A stretch of 64,000 bases of DNA, from the NCBI GenBank assembly GCA_026545765.1, contig CM048841.1, forward strand, positions 25,021,397 to 25,085,396. The letters are read 5' to 3'. The notes under the pieces are model-generated. The model was not told the DNA's origin. It saw only the letters and a list, made by a program, of their open reading frames with translations, and searched no databases. Each line of letters begins with the position of its first letter. The stretch's first letter is position 1. The DNA is from Plantago major. Its lineage: Eukaryota; Streptophyta; Magnoliopsida; Lamiales; Plantaginaceae. Below, piece by piece: positions 1 through 13,100 of the stretch. The position numbers were made by a program, and so were the translations under genes.

Positions 1-534
1 GAAGAGTTAATAAGTGACTTGTAACTCTTCACTAATGGTAGTAGTTTTGTAACTCTCCACTAATGCTATGTGTTAATAAGTATAATAAAGAAGATACTTG
101 TTAAACCCTTGAGCTACTCTTGCGAGGCTATAAAAGGATGTCTATTCCCCATATGAAATCACATATCTATAAAACCTATCATCTCTTCTCTTCTACACTC
201 AATCTTCTACATCATAGATAATTCGAGAGTTTCTTCACTACTAAAGTTCGACGGAGCTTCTACTGTAGAGCTTCCAGTAGTTGCTGAGATTGGGCGTTGT
301 ACCTTGGGAGCTGATTGTCCGAGGAAGGCCTAAAGCTTACTAAGGCGGGAAAATTCAGCTTAAGGGGAAGTGGTCACACTGCTGTCTCATCCAGGATTTA
401 ATCCGAATAATTCTCTTTAATCTCTAATCTTGTAACCAGTTGTAGTAAGTGTAATCATCTTTCCTCTTGTAATTCCATTACATATATTGTACTGACCTTT
501 CTTACAGCTTGAAAAGTGCTAACCGAAAACAACA
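1..534 (+). repeat. 5' LTR of copia-A (partial)
   Basis: It matches 5643-6176 almost base for base. A TATA-like ctataaaagg lies at 128-137. The LTR ends in CA at 534. About 300 bases of its 5' side lie before the window. Confidence 0.88.
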
Positions 535-601
535 ATCTTAAGCTGAATCTCTTTGTTTTATTATTCAGTTACTAACTTTTCTCTGTTTTTGTGTAGTAAC
601 A

Positions 602-1463
602 ATGACTACTGATGGAAACTCCACCAACACTGCTCCCGGAAACAATGGTTCCGAAAACGTTCCTCCTACCGGTGCTGAGACCGTGATTCAAGTGCCTTTC
701 CAATCTGGTCAAATGCCCCCACGCCCTATCTAGTTTGGTTAGTTTGATAAACCGGAAAAGTGTAAGGGAGGAAATAATTTTAAACCGTGGAAAGAAAAAA
801 ATGCGTTTTTACCTTACTGCCTCCCAACTTGTTCGGTTTATCACTGAGGACAAACCTGAGGTGGATCCGGCTGATCCTAATACCAAGGAAATGTGCAAAG
901 TATGGGAATCCAGCGGCTATATGTGTCGCCACATTATACTTCTGAGTCTTGATGATTCATTGTATCAAATTTTTTATGAGAAAAAGAATGCAAAAGAACT
1001 TTGGGAATCACTACTCAAGAAGTATACTGTGGAAGATGCTGGCTCTAAGAAATTTATCGCTGCACGTTTCCATGATTATTGGATGGTGGATGCCAAGCCT
1101 GTGCTTGAGCAGGCTGAAGAGCTTCAAAGGATCTATCATGACTTGGCCGCTGAGGGCATGACGATCAATGATCCCCTACAAGTTGCGTTGATGATAGAGA
1201 AACTTCCTCCTTCTTGGGATGATTTCAAGCACTACCTGAAACATAAGAAGAAGGAAATGACCCTTGAAGATTTGATCCTAAAGCTGAGGATTGAAAGTGA
1301 TGTGAGAAAGGCTACGAAGAAGCCATATACTAATGTTTCTAAGGCTAATGTTGTTGAGGCTGAAAGCTCTCGAGCTTCCAAGAGAAAGCGTGCTGACCCC
1401 AAGACTTCTGCTCCAAACCAGAGGTGGGTTGGGGATTGCTATGTATGTGGTAGACAAGGCTAA
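602..1463 (+). pseudogene. copia-A gag (UBN2-type), broken
   Basis: Gag forms the particle and binds the element RNA. A start ATG at 602 opens a frame of 43 codons that meets TAG at 731 and a second TAG six bases later. The frame then shifts by one in an A-run near 800 and continues into a recognisable UBN2 gag domain (about 810-1320). The zinc knuckle begins CYVCGRQG near 1438 but is cut by a frame change at 1461. The next frame resumes with the DKAKDC half of the knuckle. At least two stops and two frame changes make it a pseudogene. Confidence 0.8.
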
Positions 1464-1767
1464 AGATTGTAACGATCGTGCTAATAACAATCGTAACAAT
1501 AACCATAACAATAGAAACCAATGGAACAATAAAAATGGCAATAATAACTGTAATGGTAATGGAAACGGTAATAACAACAAAAGGGCTGGCCAAGCTAATA
1601 TTGTTGTTACTGGTAGTATGGGTATTACTCAAGGAACGGAGGAAATGCATATAAGTGCTGTTGTTTCCGAAGTGAACTTTGTTGGGGGAAACTCCATGGA
1701 CTGGTGGGTGGACATTGGGGCCACTCGACACATTTGTGCAAACAAATGGATGTTCAAGACTTATTAA
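1464..1767 (+). pseudogene. copia-A Asn-rich linker and protease
   Basis: After the knuckle comes an Asn/Gly-rich low-complexity linker (about 1480-1590), then the aspartic protease start WWVDIGATRHIC near 1702-1737. Copia proteases carry D-S/T-G at the catalytic site. Here the middle residue is Ile, so the active site looks lost. The segment ends at an in-frame TAA (1765-1767); the same frame then continues into integrase. Confidence 0.75.
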
Positions 1768-4740
1768 CCTCTAACCAATGAGGTGTGCTACATGGGAAAC
1801 TTTGCTGTGGCAAATGTTGCTGGAAAGGGTACTGTGGCCCTTAAGCTGACATCTGGGAAGGAGCTGACTCTTACTGAAGTACTCCACGTGCCTAAGATCC
1901 GCAAGAATCTGATTTCTGGATCTATGCTGAACAAGAAAGGTTTTCGTCAGTGTTTTGAGGCTGACAAATTTATCCTTACAAAGGATGGCTCCTACATAGG
2001 ACAAGGTTACTTTTGGGATAATTTGTTTAAGATGGTTGCTACTACTGTAATTCCTAGTACTGAGCCTTATGGCGCAAATGTAACTGAGGCTTCTACTAGC
2101 TCAGATGGAAAGAATGTTGCCCAAGAGGCTAATGAGTATGTTAAATATGCTTACTTGCCCGATTCTTTTAATTTATGGCATGGTAGGTTAGGTCATGTGA
2201 ATCATAAAAGTTTACAAAAATTAATATCACTTGACCTACTATCCAAATTTAACATTGATAAACAATACAAGTGTGAGACTTGTGTCGAAGCAAAATTAGC
2301 AAAATCATCTTTCCGTTCTATTGAAAGAAGTTCGGAGCCATTGGATTTAGTACATACTGATGTTTGTGGTTTAAAGTATGTCCAATCACGAGGTGGTAAA
2401 AGTTACTTCATCACTTTTATCGATGATTGCAGAAGATATTGCTATGTTTACTTAATGAGAAGTAAAGATGAAGCAATTGACATGTTTGTGCATTATAAAA
2501 CTGAAGTTGAAAATCAACTTGGTAAGAAGATTAAAATGCTGAGGAGCGATAGAGGTGGAGAATATGAGTCTCCATTCGCTCAATTGTGTGCTGAAAATGG
2601 AATCATTCATCAAATAACCGCTTCTTACTCCCCTCAACAAGACGGAATTGCTGAGAGGAAGAATAGGACCCTTAAAGAGATGATAAATTCCATATTGTTA
2701 GGTTCAGGGGCACCCCAGAATTTGTGGGGGGAAGCTTTGCTTTCCTCAAATTACATCCTAAATAGGCTACCACATAAAAGGCTAGACAAAACACCTTATG
2801 AATTATGGAAAGGTCATGCACCTTCTTATAAATTTCTTAAAGTGTGGAGGTGTCTAATAAAGGTGCCTATTCCTCCTCCCAAAAGGACTCGGATTGGACC
2901 TAAAACGGTAGATTGTGTGTTTATAGGATATGCTCAAGATAGTAGTGCATATAGATTTCTGATTCACAAATCAGATAATTTCAAGATGCATATTAATACT
3001 ATTATTGAAGCAAGAGATGCTTCTTTCTTTGAGGGGATTTTTCCCTACATTGATCTGTCTACTATTATTGACTCGAAGATCAATATAGAAGCGACAAATG
3101 TGGGGGAGGTGAATCCTCAAAAGGAAGTAGAAGAACCTAGACGTAGCAAGAGGGCTAGGACAGCAAAAACTTTTGGTCCGGATTTTCTAACCTACATGGT
3201 AGATAAGGATCCGATCTCCTACAAAGAGGACATCTCATCAGCAGATTCTGATCTTTGGAAAGAGGCGATTGATAGTGAGATGAATTCGATTCTGCAGAAT
3301 CATACATGGGAACTTGTGGATCTTCCACCTGGTTCTAAACCACTGGGTCATAAGTGGATCTTCAAGAGGAAGATGAAACCAGATGGTTCCGTGGATAAAT
3401 ACAAAGCAAGACTTGTAGTTAAGGGATACAAGCAAACAGAGGGTGTTGACTACTTTGACACGTATGCTCCTGTATCTAGAAAGACATCCTTTGGATTAAT
3501 CATTGCTTTTGCAGCATTGTTTAATCTTGAGATTCATCAGATGGATGTAAAAACAGCTTTCCTCAATGGAGAACTTGAGGAAGAAATCTACATGGAACAA
3601 CCTGAAGGGTATGTGGTTCCCGGGAAAGAAAAACAAGTGTGTAGACTTGTTAAATCTTTGTATGGATTAAGACAAGCTCCTAAACAATTGCATGAGAAAT
3701 TTGATAGTGTTAAAATGAGTTTAGGATAAATCAATGTGACAAGTGTGTCCATGTAAAAGGAGCTGACAAAGACTATGTCATAGTGTGCTTATACGTGGAT
3801 GATATGATAATCATTGGCAGCAATGATAACATCATAACTACTAAGATAATGTTGTCATAAAATTTTGATATGAAGGACATGGGCCTTACCGATGTCATAC
3901 TTGGAATGAAATGTTCCAAGACAGATGATGGCTACTCACTTTCTCAGAGTCACTATGTTAAAAAGGTTCTTGAGAAGTTTGACAAAGACAGTGTTGAGAC
4001 TGTCAGAACTCCTAAGGAGGTGGTGTCAAAGCTCTGCAAGAATAGGAAAGAAATTGTAGGACAACTTGAGTATTCTAGGATCATTGGCAGTCTAATGTAC
4101 CTTATGGATTGTACTAGACCAGATATTGCTAACTCAATAAATAAGTTAGCTCGATATACGAGTAACCCGAATCATGAACATTGAAAAGCAGTAGTTAGAG
4201 TCCTTAGATATCTAAGGGGCACAGCTAACTATGGGTTCCATATTACGAGATATCCAGCTGTACTTGAAGGGTATTGTGATGCGAATTGGATTACGGGTTA
4301 CTCGACTGTGAAATCCACGAGTGGGTATATTTTCACAATCGGTGGAGCAGCGATTTCTTGAAAATCTTGCAAACAAACATGCATTACAAGATCGACTATG
4401 GAGTCTGAGTTCATAGCGTTGGATCTTGAAGCAGAAGAGGCCGATTGGTTATGGAGTTTCTTGGAAGACACTCCTATGTGGTCAAAACCTATGCCTCCAA
4501 TTAGTTTGAACTGTGACAGTATGTCTGCTATTGGACGAGCAAGGAATAATGTGTATAATGGGAAGTCTCCACATATTCATATGAGACATAATTAAATCCG
4601 TGAAGAAACTATTGAAAACGGGAGTTATAGCTTTGGAGTTTGTGAGATCCAAAGATAACATTGTGGACCCATTAACTAAAGGTCTTATGAGAGACCGTGT
4701 GGAGGAATCATCGAGGGGAATGGGGTTAAAGCCCATTAAA
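1768..4740 (+). pseudogene. copia-A pol: integrase, reverse transcriptase, RNase H, broken
   Basis: The longest open piece (1783-3729) has the GAG-pre-integrase His/Cys region (HGRLGHVNH, CETC, about 2177-2290). It then has the integrase core with VHTD, SDRGGEY and an ERKN glutamate, and then the reverse transcriptase start. A stop at 3727-3729 breaks the RT. The YVDDM catalytic motif follows at about 3792-3806 in another frame. RNase H is spread over short pieces to about 4740, with further stops. Domain order and motifs are copia; the product cannot be made. Confidence 0.85.
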
Positions 4741-5340
4741 TGATTACTCACCCATGATGGCAACCCTACCTGAATTGAAAACCCCAATTTGCAGGTTCAA
4801 AGGGACAACCGAATTGGGGGGGGGGGGGGGGATCGACCAAATCACTCGGGAAACTGAGTTTCCTACCTATTCCTATGATAGAGTGATAGACCTGTACAGT
4901 GGAGGATAAGCAAAAGTTTTTAATGATCCTTATACGTTGAGTTGATAACGTGGGGTATGACAGGTTACTTCTAATAAGAGATCACCTATGTCGAACGTGA
5001 AGGGGCCTCTTCTATGAGATGATAAGTAGGGCTAAATCTCTAGAGCGTTCGATGAAAGTTTCCAAGGCAGTCCATGGCCAAAACGGACAACAACGAAAGG
5101 ACCTATGTGGTGTAGAGGAAATCGTTGTGTGTATATCATTGTCTTGTTACACACAAAAAGCCGAAAAGTTCAAGGCATCGCATCCACTTGTTGGCAAGTG
5201 TATCCGATGGTATTTCACTAGGGAAGGTTCAAGGCTAACAACCATCTTTTCCGATGCAATGTTTTTCTCGAAGAACTCTCGAACTTGCATGGTTAGGCTG
5301 CATTTGCATTTACCAACCAATTTTCTTTCATGTGGGGGAT
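4741..5340 (+). other. copia-A 3' untranslated region and polypurine tract
   Basis: No coding domain was seen. A run of 16 G lies at 4816-4831. The polypurine-like tgtgggggat (5331-5340) directly precedes the 3' LTR, the expected plus-strand priming position. Confidence 0.6.
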
Positions 5341-6176
5341 TGTTGGAGAATTGGTTTGTTAAAGCCATTTCTTAATTTGTTGGTGTTAAGTGGAGAATTA
5401 GGCAACAATTTAAATAGGTTCCACCGCACGGTTTTTCATGCTCTTAGCTCGTTACGAAGTGGGTTGTGCAAGCTTCGTAATGGTGGAAGACATGCGAGGA
5501 AACCAATTCTTGGTGTGGAAGTTAAATTGGCTCAATGTGGTGTGGTTGATAAATTATCACACGTGGAAAAAAATGAAGGAAACTTCAGTTCATTGATGGT
5601 TGGTCTTCAATTTTACTCCATTACTAGGAGTCAATTACTAAAGAAGAGTTAATAAGTGACTTGTAACTCTTCACTAATGGTAGTAGTTTTGTAACTCTCC
5701 ACTAATGCTATGTGTTAATAAGTATAATAAAGAAGATACTTATTAAACCCTTGAGCTACTCTTGTGAGGCTATAAAAGGATGTCTATTTCCCATATGAAA
5801 TCACATATCTAGAAAACCTATCATCTCTTCTCTTCTACACTCAATCATCTACATCATAGATAATTCGAGAGTTTCTTCACTACTAAAGTTCGACGGAGCT
5901 TCTACTGTAGAGCTTCCAGTAGTTGCTGAGATTGGGCGTTGTACCTTGGGAGCTGATTGTCTGAGGAAGGCCTGAAGCTTACTAAGGCGGGCAAATTCAA
6001 CTTAAGGGGAAGTGGTCACACTGCTGTCTCGTCCAGGATTTAATCTGAATAATTCTCTTTAATCTCTAAACTTGTAACCAGTTGTAGTAAGTGTAATTAT
6101 CTTTCCTCTTGTAATTCCATTACATATATTGTACTGACCTTTCTTGCAGCTTGCAAAGTGCTAACCGGAACCAACA
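5341..6176 (+). repeat. 3' LTR of copia-A
   Basis: The LTR is 836 bp. It begins TGTTGGAG after the purine tract and ends CCAACA at 6176. A TATA-like box lies near 5770, matching that of the 5' LTR. The start is inferred from the purine tract, because the 5' copy does not reach it. Confidence 0.85.
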
Positions 6177-6728
6177 ATATCATTATTCTAAGTGATACAT
6201 AAGTCTACATCATAACATGGAGAAGTCAGAAGGATAAGGGTGATAAAGCGTTCTGAGCATTATCCTGTTTGGAGACGTAATGCTCCTTGAAATATAGTTA
6301 TGATTTTACCTCTGGAAAGAGTTATTTAGATTTGCTTTAGTTGATGCTTACTATGGAGAACCGTTATTGTTAAGGTCTAAAGTTTTGTATTTTTAGATTT
6401 GGATAATGATTGAACATTACATGTGAACATTATGAATGAATATATGGGAAACGTAAACCTGATTATAGAGTACTTTGATGAAACCTGTCAGAAGGGAAGT
6501 GTATCGATAGCCATGTTGATGTTAAATTGTGATTGTGGTACATTATTTGCACCTACATCAATTATCGTGCAGAACACCGGGCTGAATGGTTTGAGTTCGT
6601 ATTGTTGTTGGCTTCTAATCTGATTTCATCTCTGCAGATAGTCACTGGCTTTAGTAAGCAATAGTAATAGAAGCAAGCTATAGTCATAGAAGAAACATCT
6701 GGTTCCAGTATCAATATGTAGCTAAAAG
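6177..6728. other. Unrecognised intergenic sequence
   Basis: I see no coding domain, RNA gene or repeat partner here. The small open frames are AT-rich and not protein-like. Confidence 0.5.
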
Positions 6729-6812
6729 ATGAGAAATATACTTCATCCGTCTCACAAAACTTCATATATTTGTCATTTTTAGCAGTCCCACAAAACTTCA
6801 TACATTACTAAG
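6729..6812. repeat. Stowaway/Tc1-mariner-like fragment
   Basis: The phrase acttcatccgtctcacaaaa and a nearby second cagtcccacaaaacttcat resemble the subterminal repeats of plant Stowaway-type elements (the usual end is CTCCCTCCGTCCCA). No opposite end was found. Confidence 0.3.
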
Positions 6813-6825
6813 AAAAGAAAGTTGG

Positions 6826-6867
6826 GATAGCTAACTTCAGTACTGTCGCATTATACTAATGTTACTA
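6826..6867 (+). repeat. Lone copy of the terminal inverted repeat seen at 63230 and 64000
   Basis: The phrase tagctaacttcagtactgtc, followed by gcatt and a tactaatgttacta tail, matches both ends of the 771-bp element at 63230-64000 in the same order. No inverted partner was found downstream, so this is a truncated relative. Confidence 0.5.
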
Positions 6868-7039
6868 CAGGTTTTCTACCGTCAGCCAGGTTGTTGCCCT
6901 GACTATTGTCAGTCAATGTGTCGACACCTGACACGTGTCCATCGCTCTCTATCGCCCTCAACCATCGCTCTCTAAAAGATGAGAAACATACTGCAGAAGT
7001 CGAAGATGGCGACCACCAGGGGACTGCAGAAGGCCTCTC

Positions 7040-7990
7040 TACGGCCACCAGGCGACTGCAGTGAAGGGTCTGATTTGTTCCAAGCTTTTTCCTGGCCTGT
7101 CAGGCTAGAGCCCGCCTTCATAAACCTTCCTTAATGATCAATGGTGGCCAGAGCTCGGATTTTCAAATATAAATAAGACCTCAGGGGGTCTCATAATTCT
7201 ACACCGCTCATAAAGCAGCTTTCCTGAGAGAGAACTAGTTCTCGGGGAAGTGAAACCCCAAAACCGCTGGCCGTCAGGCACCCAGAAGGAGGAAACCCTA
7301 GAAGCAGCACGAAGACATTAGAGACTAAGCTGCTTCTTCTTCTTCTTTTTGTTATTTTCGATTTTTGTCTTTAGATACTATGAGTAGCTAACTTTCTCTT
7401 GTAAAGGCAAACCGTCGTAACTCTGCTATTGCTACTTCTTTATATACCGTGATATATTAATGGAATAGTTATTAGACGTAAATCATGGTTATACAACTCT
7501 ATACATACTTCGTGGTGTGATGTTCTGCTGAGTGACAAAGTAGTTTCATTGAACTGAGTAGGGGTACTCGTGCCGACTGCGCCTTAGCATAGTAGTATTA
7601 TGCCCTGCTGTCGTTAGAGGTAATCGCGTAGGATTTTAGCTAGGAAGTTGGGAGTAGCATAGCAGAGGGAGGTCGGGGATCCTTTGCGACTTTCCACCAT
7701 CGATTACATCTCTTCAATTTAGGGTTTACTGTGATTTAATTAATCTGTCTGCAATCAATCTGTTTACTTTTCTGCATACAATTCACATACGTTATTTGTT
7801 TGTTCCTATGCTAAGTGTCCGTGGAGAACGACATCCCGAGTCAACTTTCCGCTATAAACTGTGGATTTGAGGACTTTCGACTTATAAATTTAATCTTGAT
7901 TGTATTTAGGGATTACAGGTTCTACAACGAAAATCGAAATCTCTGAGTGCACATCAGTATGGTACACATGCCGTTGGGTCCGTTCATTTT
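7040..7990 (+). repeat. Possible solo LTR or LTR fragment
   Basis: The stretch has a TATA-like aaatataaataag (about 7167), then a promoter-proximal leader. Near its end is tgtccgtggagaacgacatc with ctgtggatttgaggac, a phrase like the 3' end of many plant gypsy LTRs. No second copy, protein domain or TSD was found in the window, so this is tentative. The remainder to 8796 shows only a degenerate ctttctccgtatccg MITE-like start near 8270. Confidence 0.28.
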
Positions 7991-8796
7991 GAATCCTTGT
8001 ACAGTGTTAGTACTCCATTCACAACTTATCCTTTTATAAATCAAGGGCGTTCTTTGATATCTATAAAATTACAATTGACCGGTCGTCAGTCCTTCTAAGA
8101 GAGGAAGATTATCCGACCTACATGTATAGTTTCTGGTCATGTGAGGTTTTAGAGTTTCAACACACCCATCACGTGTAGGTTGACATCACATATACATCTG
8201 TGCAAACATATCATGGATAAACAGACACTTATTTTCTTTCCTATATTATACTTTCTCCGTATCCGAAATTCCCATTTGATTTTTGTTGATATTCTGTTAC
8301 ATTAGTTTGACTACAGATTAATCTTAAATAATATCAAGTAAATTAATAAAATTATGTTATGAAATAAATATTATCTTTTACTAATACAAAGCGCTCAACA
8401 TGTGAGTACCCCTATCTTAAAATACCTTAAAAGGGAAGAGAGTTGTTACATATCATATAGAAAAAAGAGTCCAAATAATATTTTCAAACGACATGAGATA
8501 ATATCCTGTGGGGCATAGGGGGACGGTCGTCCACACCAATTTGAAAAAGAAAAAAAATTATTATATGTGATATTTTTGACAATTTAAGAGTTGACCCCCT
8601 AATCCTGAAATAATCTCACATAGTATATAATTTGGTCCCTCGAACTTGAAATTCTCCTCGAACTTGAAATTCTGGGTCCGCCTGAACTCATGTCATACAT
8701 AATCATGCACTTTAACTAAGATCATTTTTAACAAATTTTAAACACTAATAGTTTGAATCTCAGTTTATTTTTCATTTTCAAAGGGAAATGAAGTAA

Positions 8797-10051
8797 CTAT
8801 TTTATCTTGAAGAGCGCTTCTCCCTGAAGTGTTGGAGGTCGATCACTTTGCATTAATTTGTCAGGTGAGTTCAACAGCACATTCTTCAGGTGTTCAATGA
8901 TTCCATCCACTGTCCCATAGAATTCATTATCCATCTGTACATGTTGCAAATTAATTAGACTTATTAGAGGAGAAATAGAATAAATTCTATGACAATTGTG
9001 ATGATATGTAGAGTGTGTTATTATTGCTGTAACCATTTACCTAGTTAATTTCACCGATTGGTCATAATAATTAAGAAGATTTAATTCGGTAAGTATGTTC
9101 TATGACTCTGAATGAGATGTCTGATTTGAAAATCTACGTACTCTACAATTAATCATTTAGAAAATAAAATGTCTCAACAACTATATTAATCATGTTATTA
9201 GTTGTCAATCACCTTACCATGTTGTTCTGCCGATTACATATGTAATTTAATAATGAGTGCGTACCTCGGCAAGTATGGTAACATGAAAATAGGCATCCCC
9301 AAATGGCATAACTCTCATATCCATGACGTTGAGGTGCACCTTTTCGATCTCACATGGGATTCTGGGTAGCAACTTCTCTTTCTTCTTGGAGCAAATTGTG
9401 ATTAGCACACTCCTCTTCGAAATTTTCGCAGTGATGGTTTCTTGAATGGTAAATTCCTTCTCATCAATATTGACTGTATCAGCATAATGTTGCTCTTGAT
9501 CATGAAGGGAACTGTTGTTGGTCTGGCACTCTTCTTCGAGGATTCCGACCCGTTCTTGAAGGGCTTTCAGATAATCAGTTGCATGTTCAAGTATTGAAGC
9601 TCTGTCCAACTGCATAACTACCAAAAGTTAGCAATTCATGATGATCTGGTAAAATTTCATATCATCTAAAAGATTGAACTTGTAAAAGTTTAGGGAATAC
9701 ATTCACTTATATTAACTCTCTACTCACCCAACCATTCGAGATTAAATTAAAGGTGAGTAGATTTTGTCGTAATTCGAATATTCGAAGTCAGAGCGGGAGC
9801 CAACCTCTGATATTATAATATTATAATTTTATCTTATGTAAAAATTCAAACTTGTAGACAGATTATATAGTAAAAACAACATAACATCTAAGGACTTGTT
9901 AGTAGAAAATGACGTGGGAATATATATATGAATAAAAGTTTATTCCTATGTTTTAAAAGACCGAGTCCCAGCTCGCAGGACACCCATGTTGAGTTTCGTA
10001 GGATAAGTGTATAAAAGATGGAGAGTGTTTAGTGCACAAACAGGGTGACCG

Positions 10052-10133
<82 letters not shown>

Positions 10134-13100
10134 CTTTGATTAAGACATCGGTCTTGGTGATGGGGTGTTGACAATAGTCTCATAGGATAAAACCACACTC
10201 TTAGTGACACTCTAAATACTGTACTTGAATGTGTTGAGATGGCAAGAGATGTAGAGAACGGAGGGAGTCGCATGTGTGTTTAGAATTGAATTTCAATTCT
10301 CCAATGACACTTCCCAATAGCTTTTTATAAAATTACGTGCGAACCCTTAATATGGTGAATAGAAGTGTTACAGTCTTACAGAACACTTCAAGACCATACA
10401 CCTCACAAAGAAACCATTAATCAAAAACCTAAAAAATAAAAGAAAATGCCAAATGTTGCTACCACGGCACGAGGCTCATTGCATCGAGCCATCGCCAGCA
10501 AAGGCCGTCCCATTTCTCGTTGCAAGTAGTGAGAATCCAACCGTGGCACTTGAAGCGGATTTTGAACCATCTTCACCTTTTCAGTTGTTTCTCATGAAGG
10601 TTTTTTTGGGTGGGGGAGAGGGGGCTACACGTACGTGATTATTAAATTGTCTTGCTCAATTACGTCTCGGTGAAACACGCTAGGCGCATTAAGTACTCTG
10701 TGGACATACAAATATTTTTGGTAATCGACACATGACTAACTAACAATCGACATTCGTCAAAAGAACGGATGTATACGTACACAGAATAGCTTGTTTTCGA
10801 CCAGGGTATACAACATCTTCTAAGCTTATATGACTGTGAGCATGTATAAGTTGATCAGGGTTTGGAGCAAGGAAGGGTAGGGTTGTTGCCCTTAGTCTTC
10901 TAAAAATGGAAATATATATTAATCTACGAGTTTTGATAGTTCAACTATCTCAATCAAGGAAAGACAACTTGTCATAATTAATGTAGTGAGTCTGTAACTT
11001 GTATATTTATCAAACAACAATAATTAATTAATTAATTAAACATCACAATAACTTATCTTTCAGGAATATTATATGTGAAATCATCATGTGCTAGCCATTG
11101 TGGAGTCAACTATAGCTTGTTATCTTCTCAACACGTTTTATAACCAAAATCCAACTCCATATATTCCAACACAACGTGCGGATTTAACATAAAATCTAAC
11201 GACCTAGCTATGTACTCTCCTCCGTTCCGTCCCGTCCCATCCCATTCACATCGTTTTACTTTCGACTTTTTCAATAATTAACTTTAATTCTAATGTCTTT
11301 ATGAAGCGTAACGAATGTTCATTAAATCATATTATGAAACTTTAGTCCTTAAAGTATCATAATATAATTTAATTGAACATTTTACTGATTAAGATTTATT
11401 AAATTAAAGTTAAAATTAATGAAAAAGTCAAAATAAATAACATTTATAATGAGGAAGTAGTAAAAGAGAAGGGAAACAAAAATATTTACCACAATTTTTG
11501 GAGAAGTAAATACAGTTTAATTTCTTGAAGGGGAAAAAAAAAAAACTACTCAAAATTTAACATCTTAAATTTTAAAGGACGTACATAAATCTAATCCCTT
11601 TAAACATCACAGATATTAATTTGTCAGTTAACTCATTCAAATTGTCAATTTGAAAGTTAAAGAATGCATGATTCTAATAATGGGTAAACTTAAAGTTTGT
11701 TACCATAAGAAATGATCCTGTTTACAGACCATTGTTCTTGGGATTAACTACATTTATACCAGGGACGGAGCCAGAATTTGAAATTGGGGGTGGCGGATTA
11801 TTATAACACGGACACTATATGTAATTTGAGTAGGTCGGCTCGAACGGGCCGGGTCGGGTCGGATCAATATTTGAGACAGTAAATTCATCATAAATATTTA
11901 AATATGAATATTCAAGTAAAATGAAAGGAAAGAAAGAACTATATCATGATAAAGGCAAACCAAATGAATAAACGATTCAAATTTAAAAAATTATCTCATA
12001 AAACAAGATCCACTTCTATGAAAATTGTACTCTACGTCTCATCATCTTCTCAGAATCATCATTACCTCGACAATTCATTTTTCAATATGCATTAGCAATT
12101 AAGATAAGAAGTCATCCTCCATTGAACTCCGCAGTCTTGTATTTAAAATTTTCATGGCGAAAAATGCAGGCTCAGAACTTGCTAAAGAAATGGTAAGAGT
12201 CAATAGTAGCCGAATCAAACTATCAACACGAATGTAAGAATATGACTTCCGTGTTACAGTCAATATTGTGCGCAACTCGAACAATGTAGAGACATAAAGC
12301 TGCGTATAACCATCTTAATGTTAACTAGTAGTAATATTTTTTTTATCACAAAGTCTTGGAAGAGATGTGTATTAGTGAGAGACTTGAGAGACGGATTGAT
12401 GTTCTTAAGTATATGTAAAATGTTTTAAACAATATCAATAATATTTTATATCACTTATTTAAGTATAAAGCTGAGTAACTAAACAATATTAGTATATTTT
12501 TATAAATTTCTCAACTTATTTAATTATAAAGCCGACTAATTAAAAAAATTAAGGGTGACGGAATGTAAAATTTTCAAAAATATGCACATAGTAATAAATA
12601 AAAATAAAATTTTGAGGGTGGCGACCGCCACCACCTACCACCCCTGATTTATACCATGTTAATCTTTGACAGACCTGGATGTTTAATATGAAAACCGGAT
12701 CACTGATAGATTTTTCTAATGTTTAGGAAAAACAGAGTAATTAATTACTCGATCTATATTACCTTTGTAAGTCCTGGAACAACCTTAGAAAGTGAGGCGA
12801 AGAGTTGTGCCTGCTCGTTACGACGTCTGCTCTCAGCCTTGCGGTGGTACTCAGCTTCCACTGACGTACGTGTGGGAGGACGCAGAGGACGAAAGTTCCT
12901 GTCGAAAGAGTACTCATCTGGAGTAGTGGAAGATGAAAAGTTCATGATCTGAGGGGCAAGAGAGAATTTAGGACCAAGATTTGGATTTGGATCTGAAGTG
13001 TAATTGTCGAAAGAGTACTCATCTGGAGTAGTGGAAGATGAAAAGTTAATGTTCTGAGGGGCAAGAGAGAATTTAGGACCAAGATTTGGATTTGGATCTG

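Larger units (their letters stand above)
1..6176 (+). mobile_element. Ty1/copia LTR retrotransposon (copia-A), decayed, 5' end outside window
   Basis: The order is gag, protease, integrase, reverse transcriptase, RNase H between two LTRs, which is the copia order. The 3' LTR is complete (5341-6176). The 5' LTR starts outside the window, and its visible 534 bases align without net gaps to 5643-6176. I count about 17 substitutions by eye (about 3%), so the insertion is not recent. The polyprotein has several stops and frameshifts, so the element is non-autonomous. No good tRNA-type primer site follows the 5' LTR. The lineage within copia was not settled. Confidence 0.9.

Noticed and set aside
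9953..10273. Ile-Tyr repeat open frame on the minus strand
   Set aside because: Produced by the AT microsatellite; no protein-like flanks.
10453..10638. Short plus-strand frame in the bHLH intron that looks GC-richer than its surroundings
   Set aside because: I could not link it to any family, and it has no splice or repeat support; left as intron sequence.
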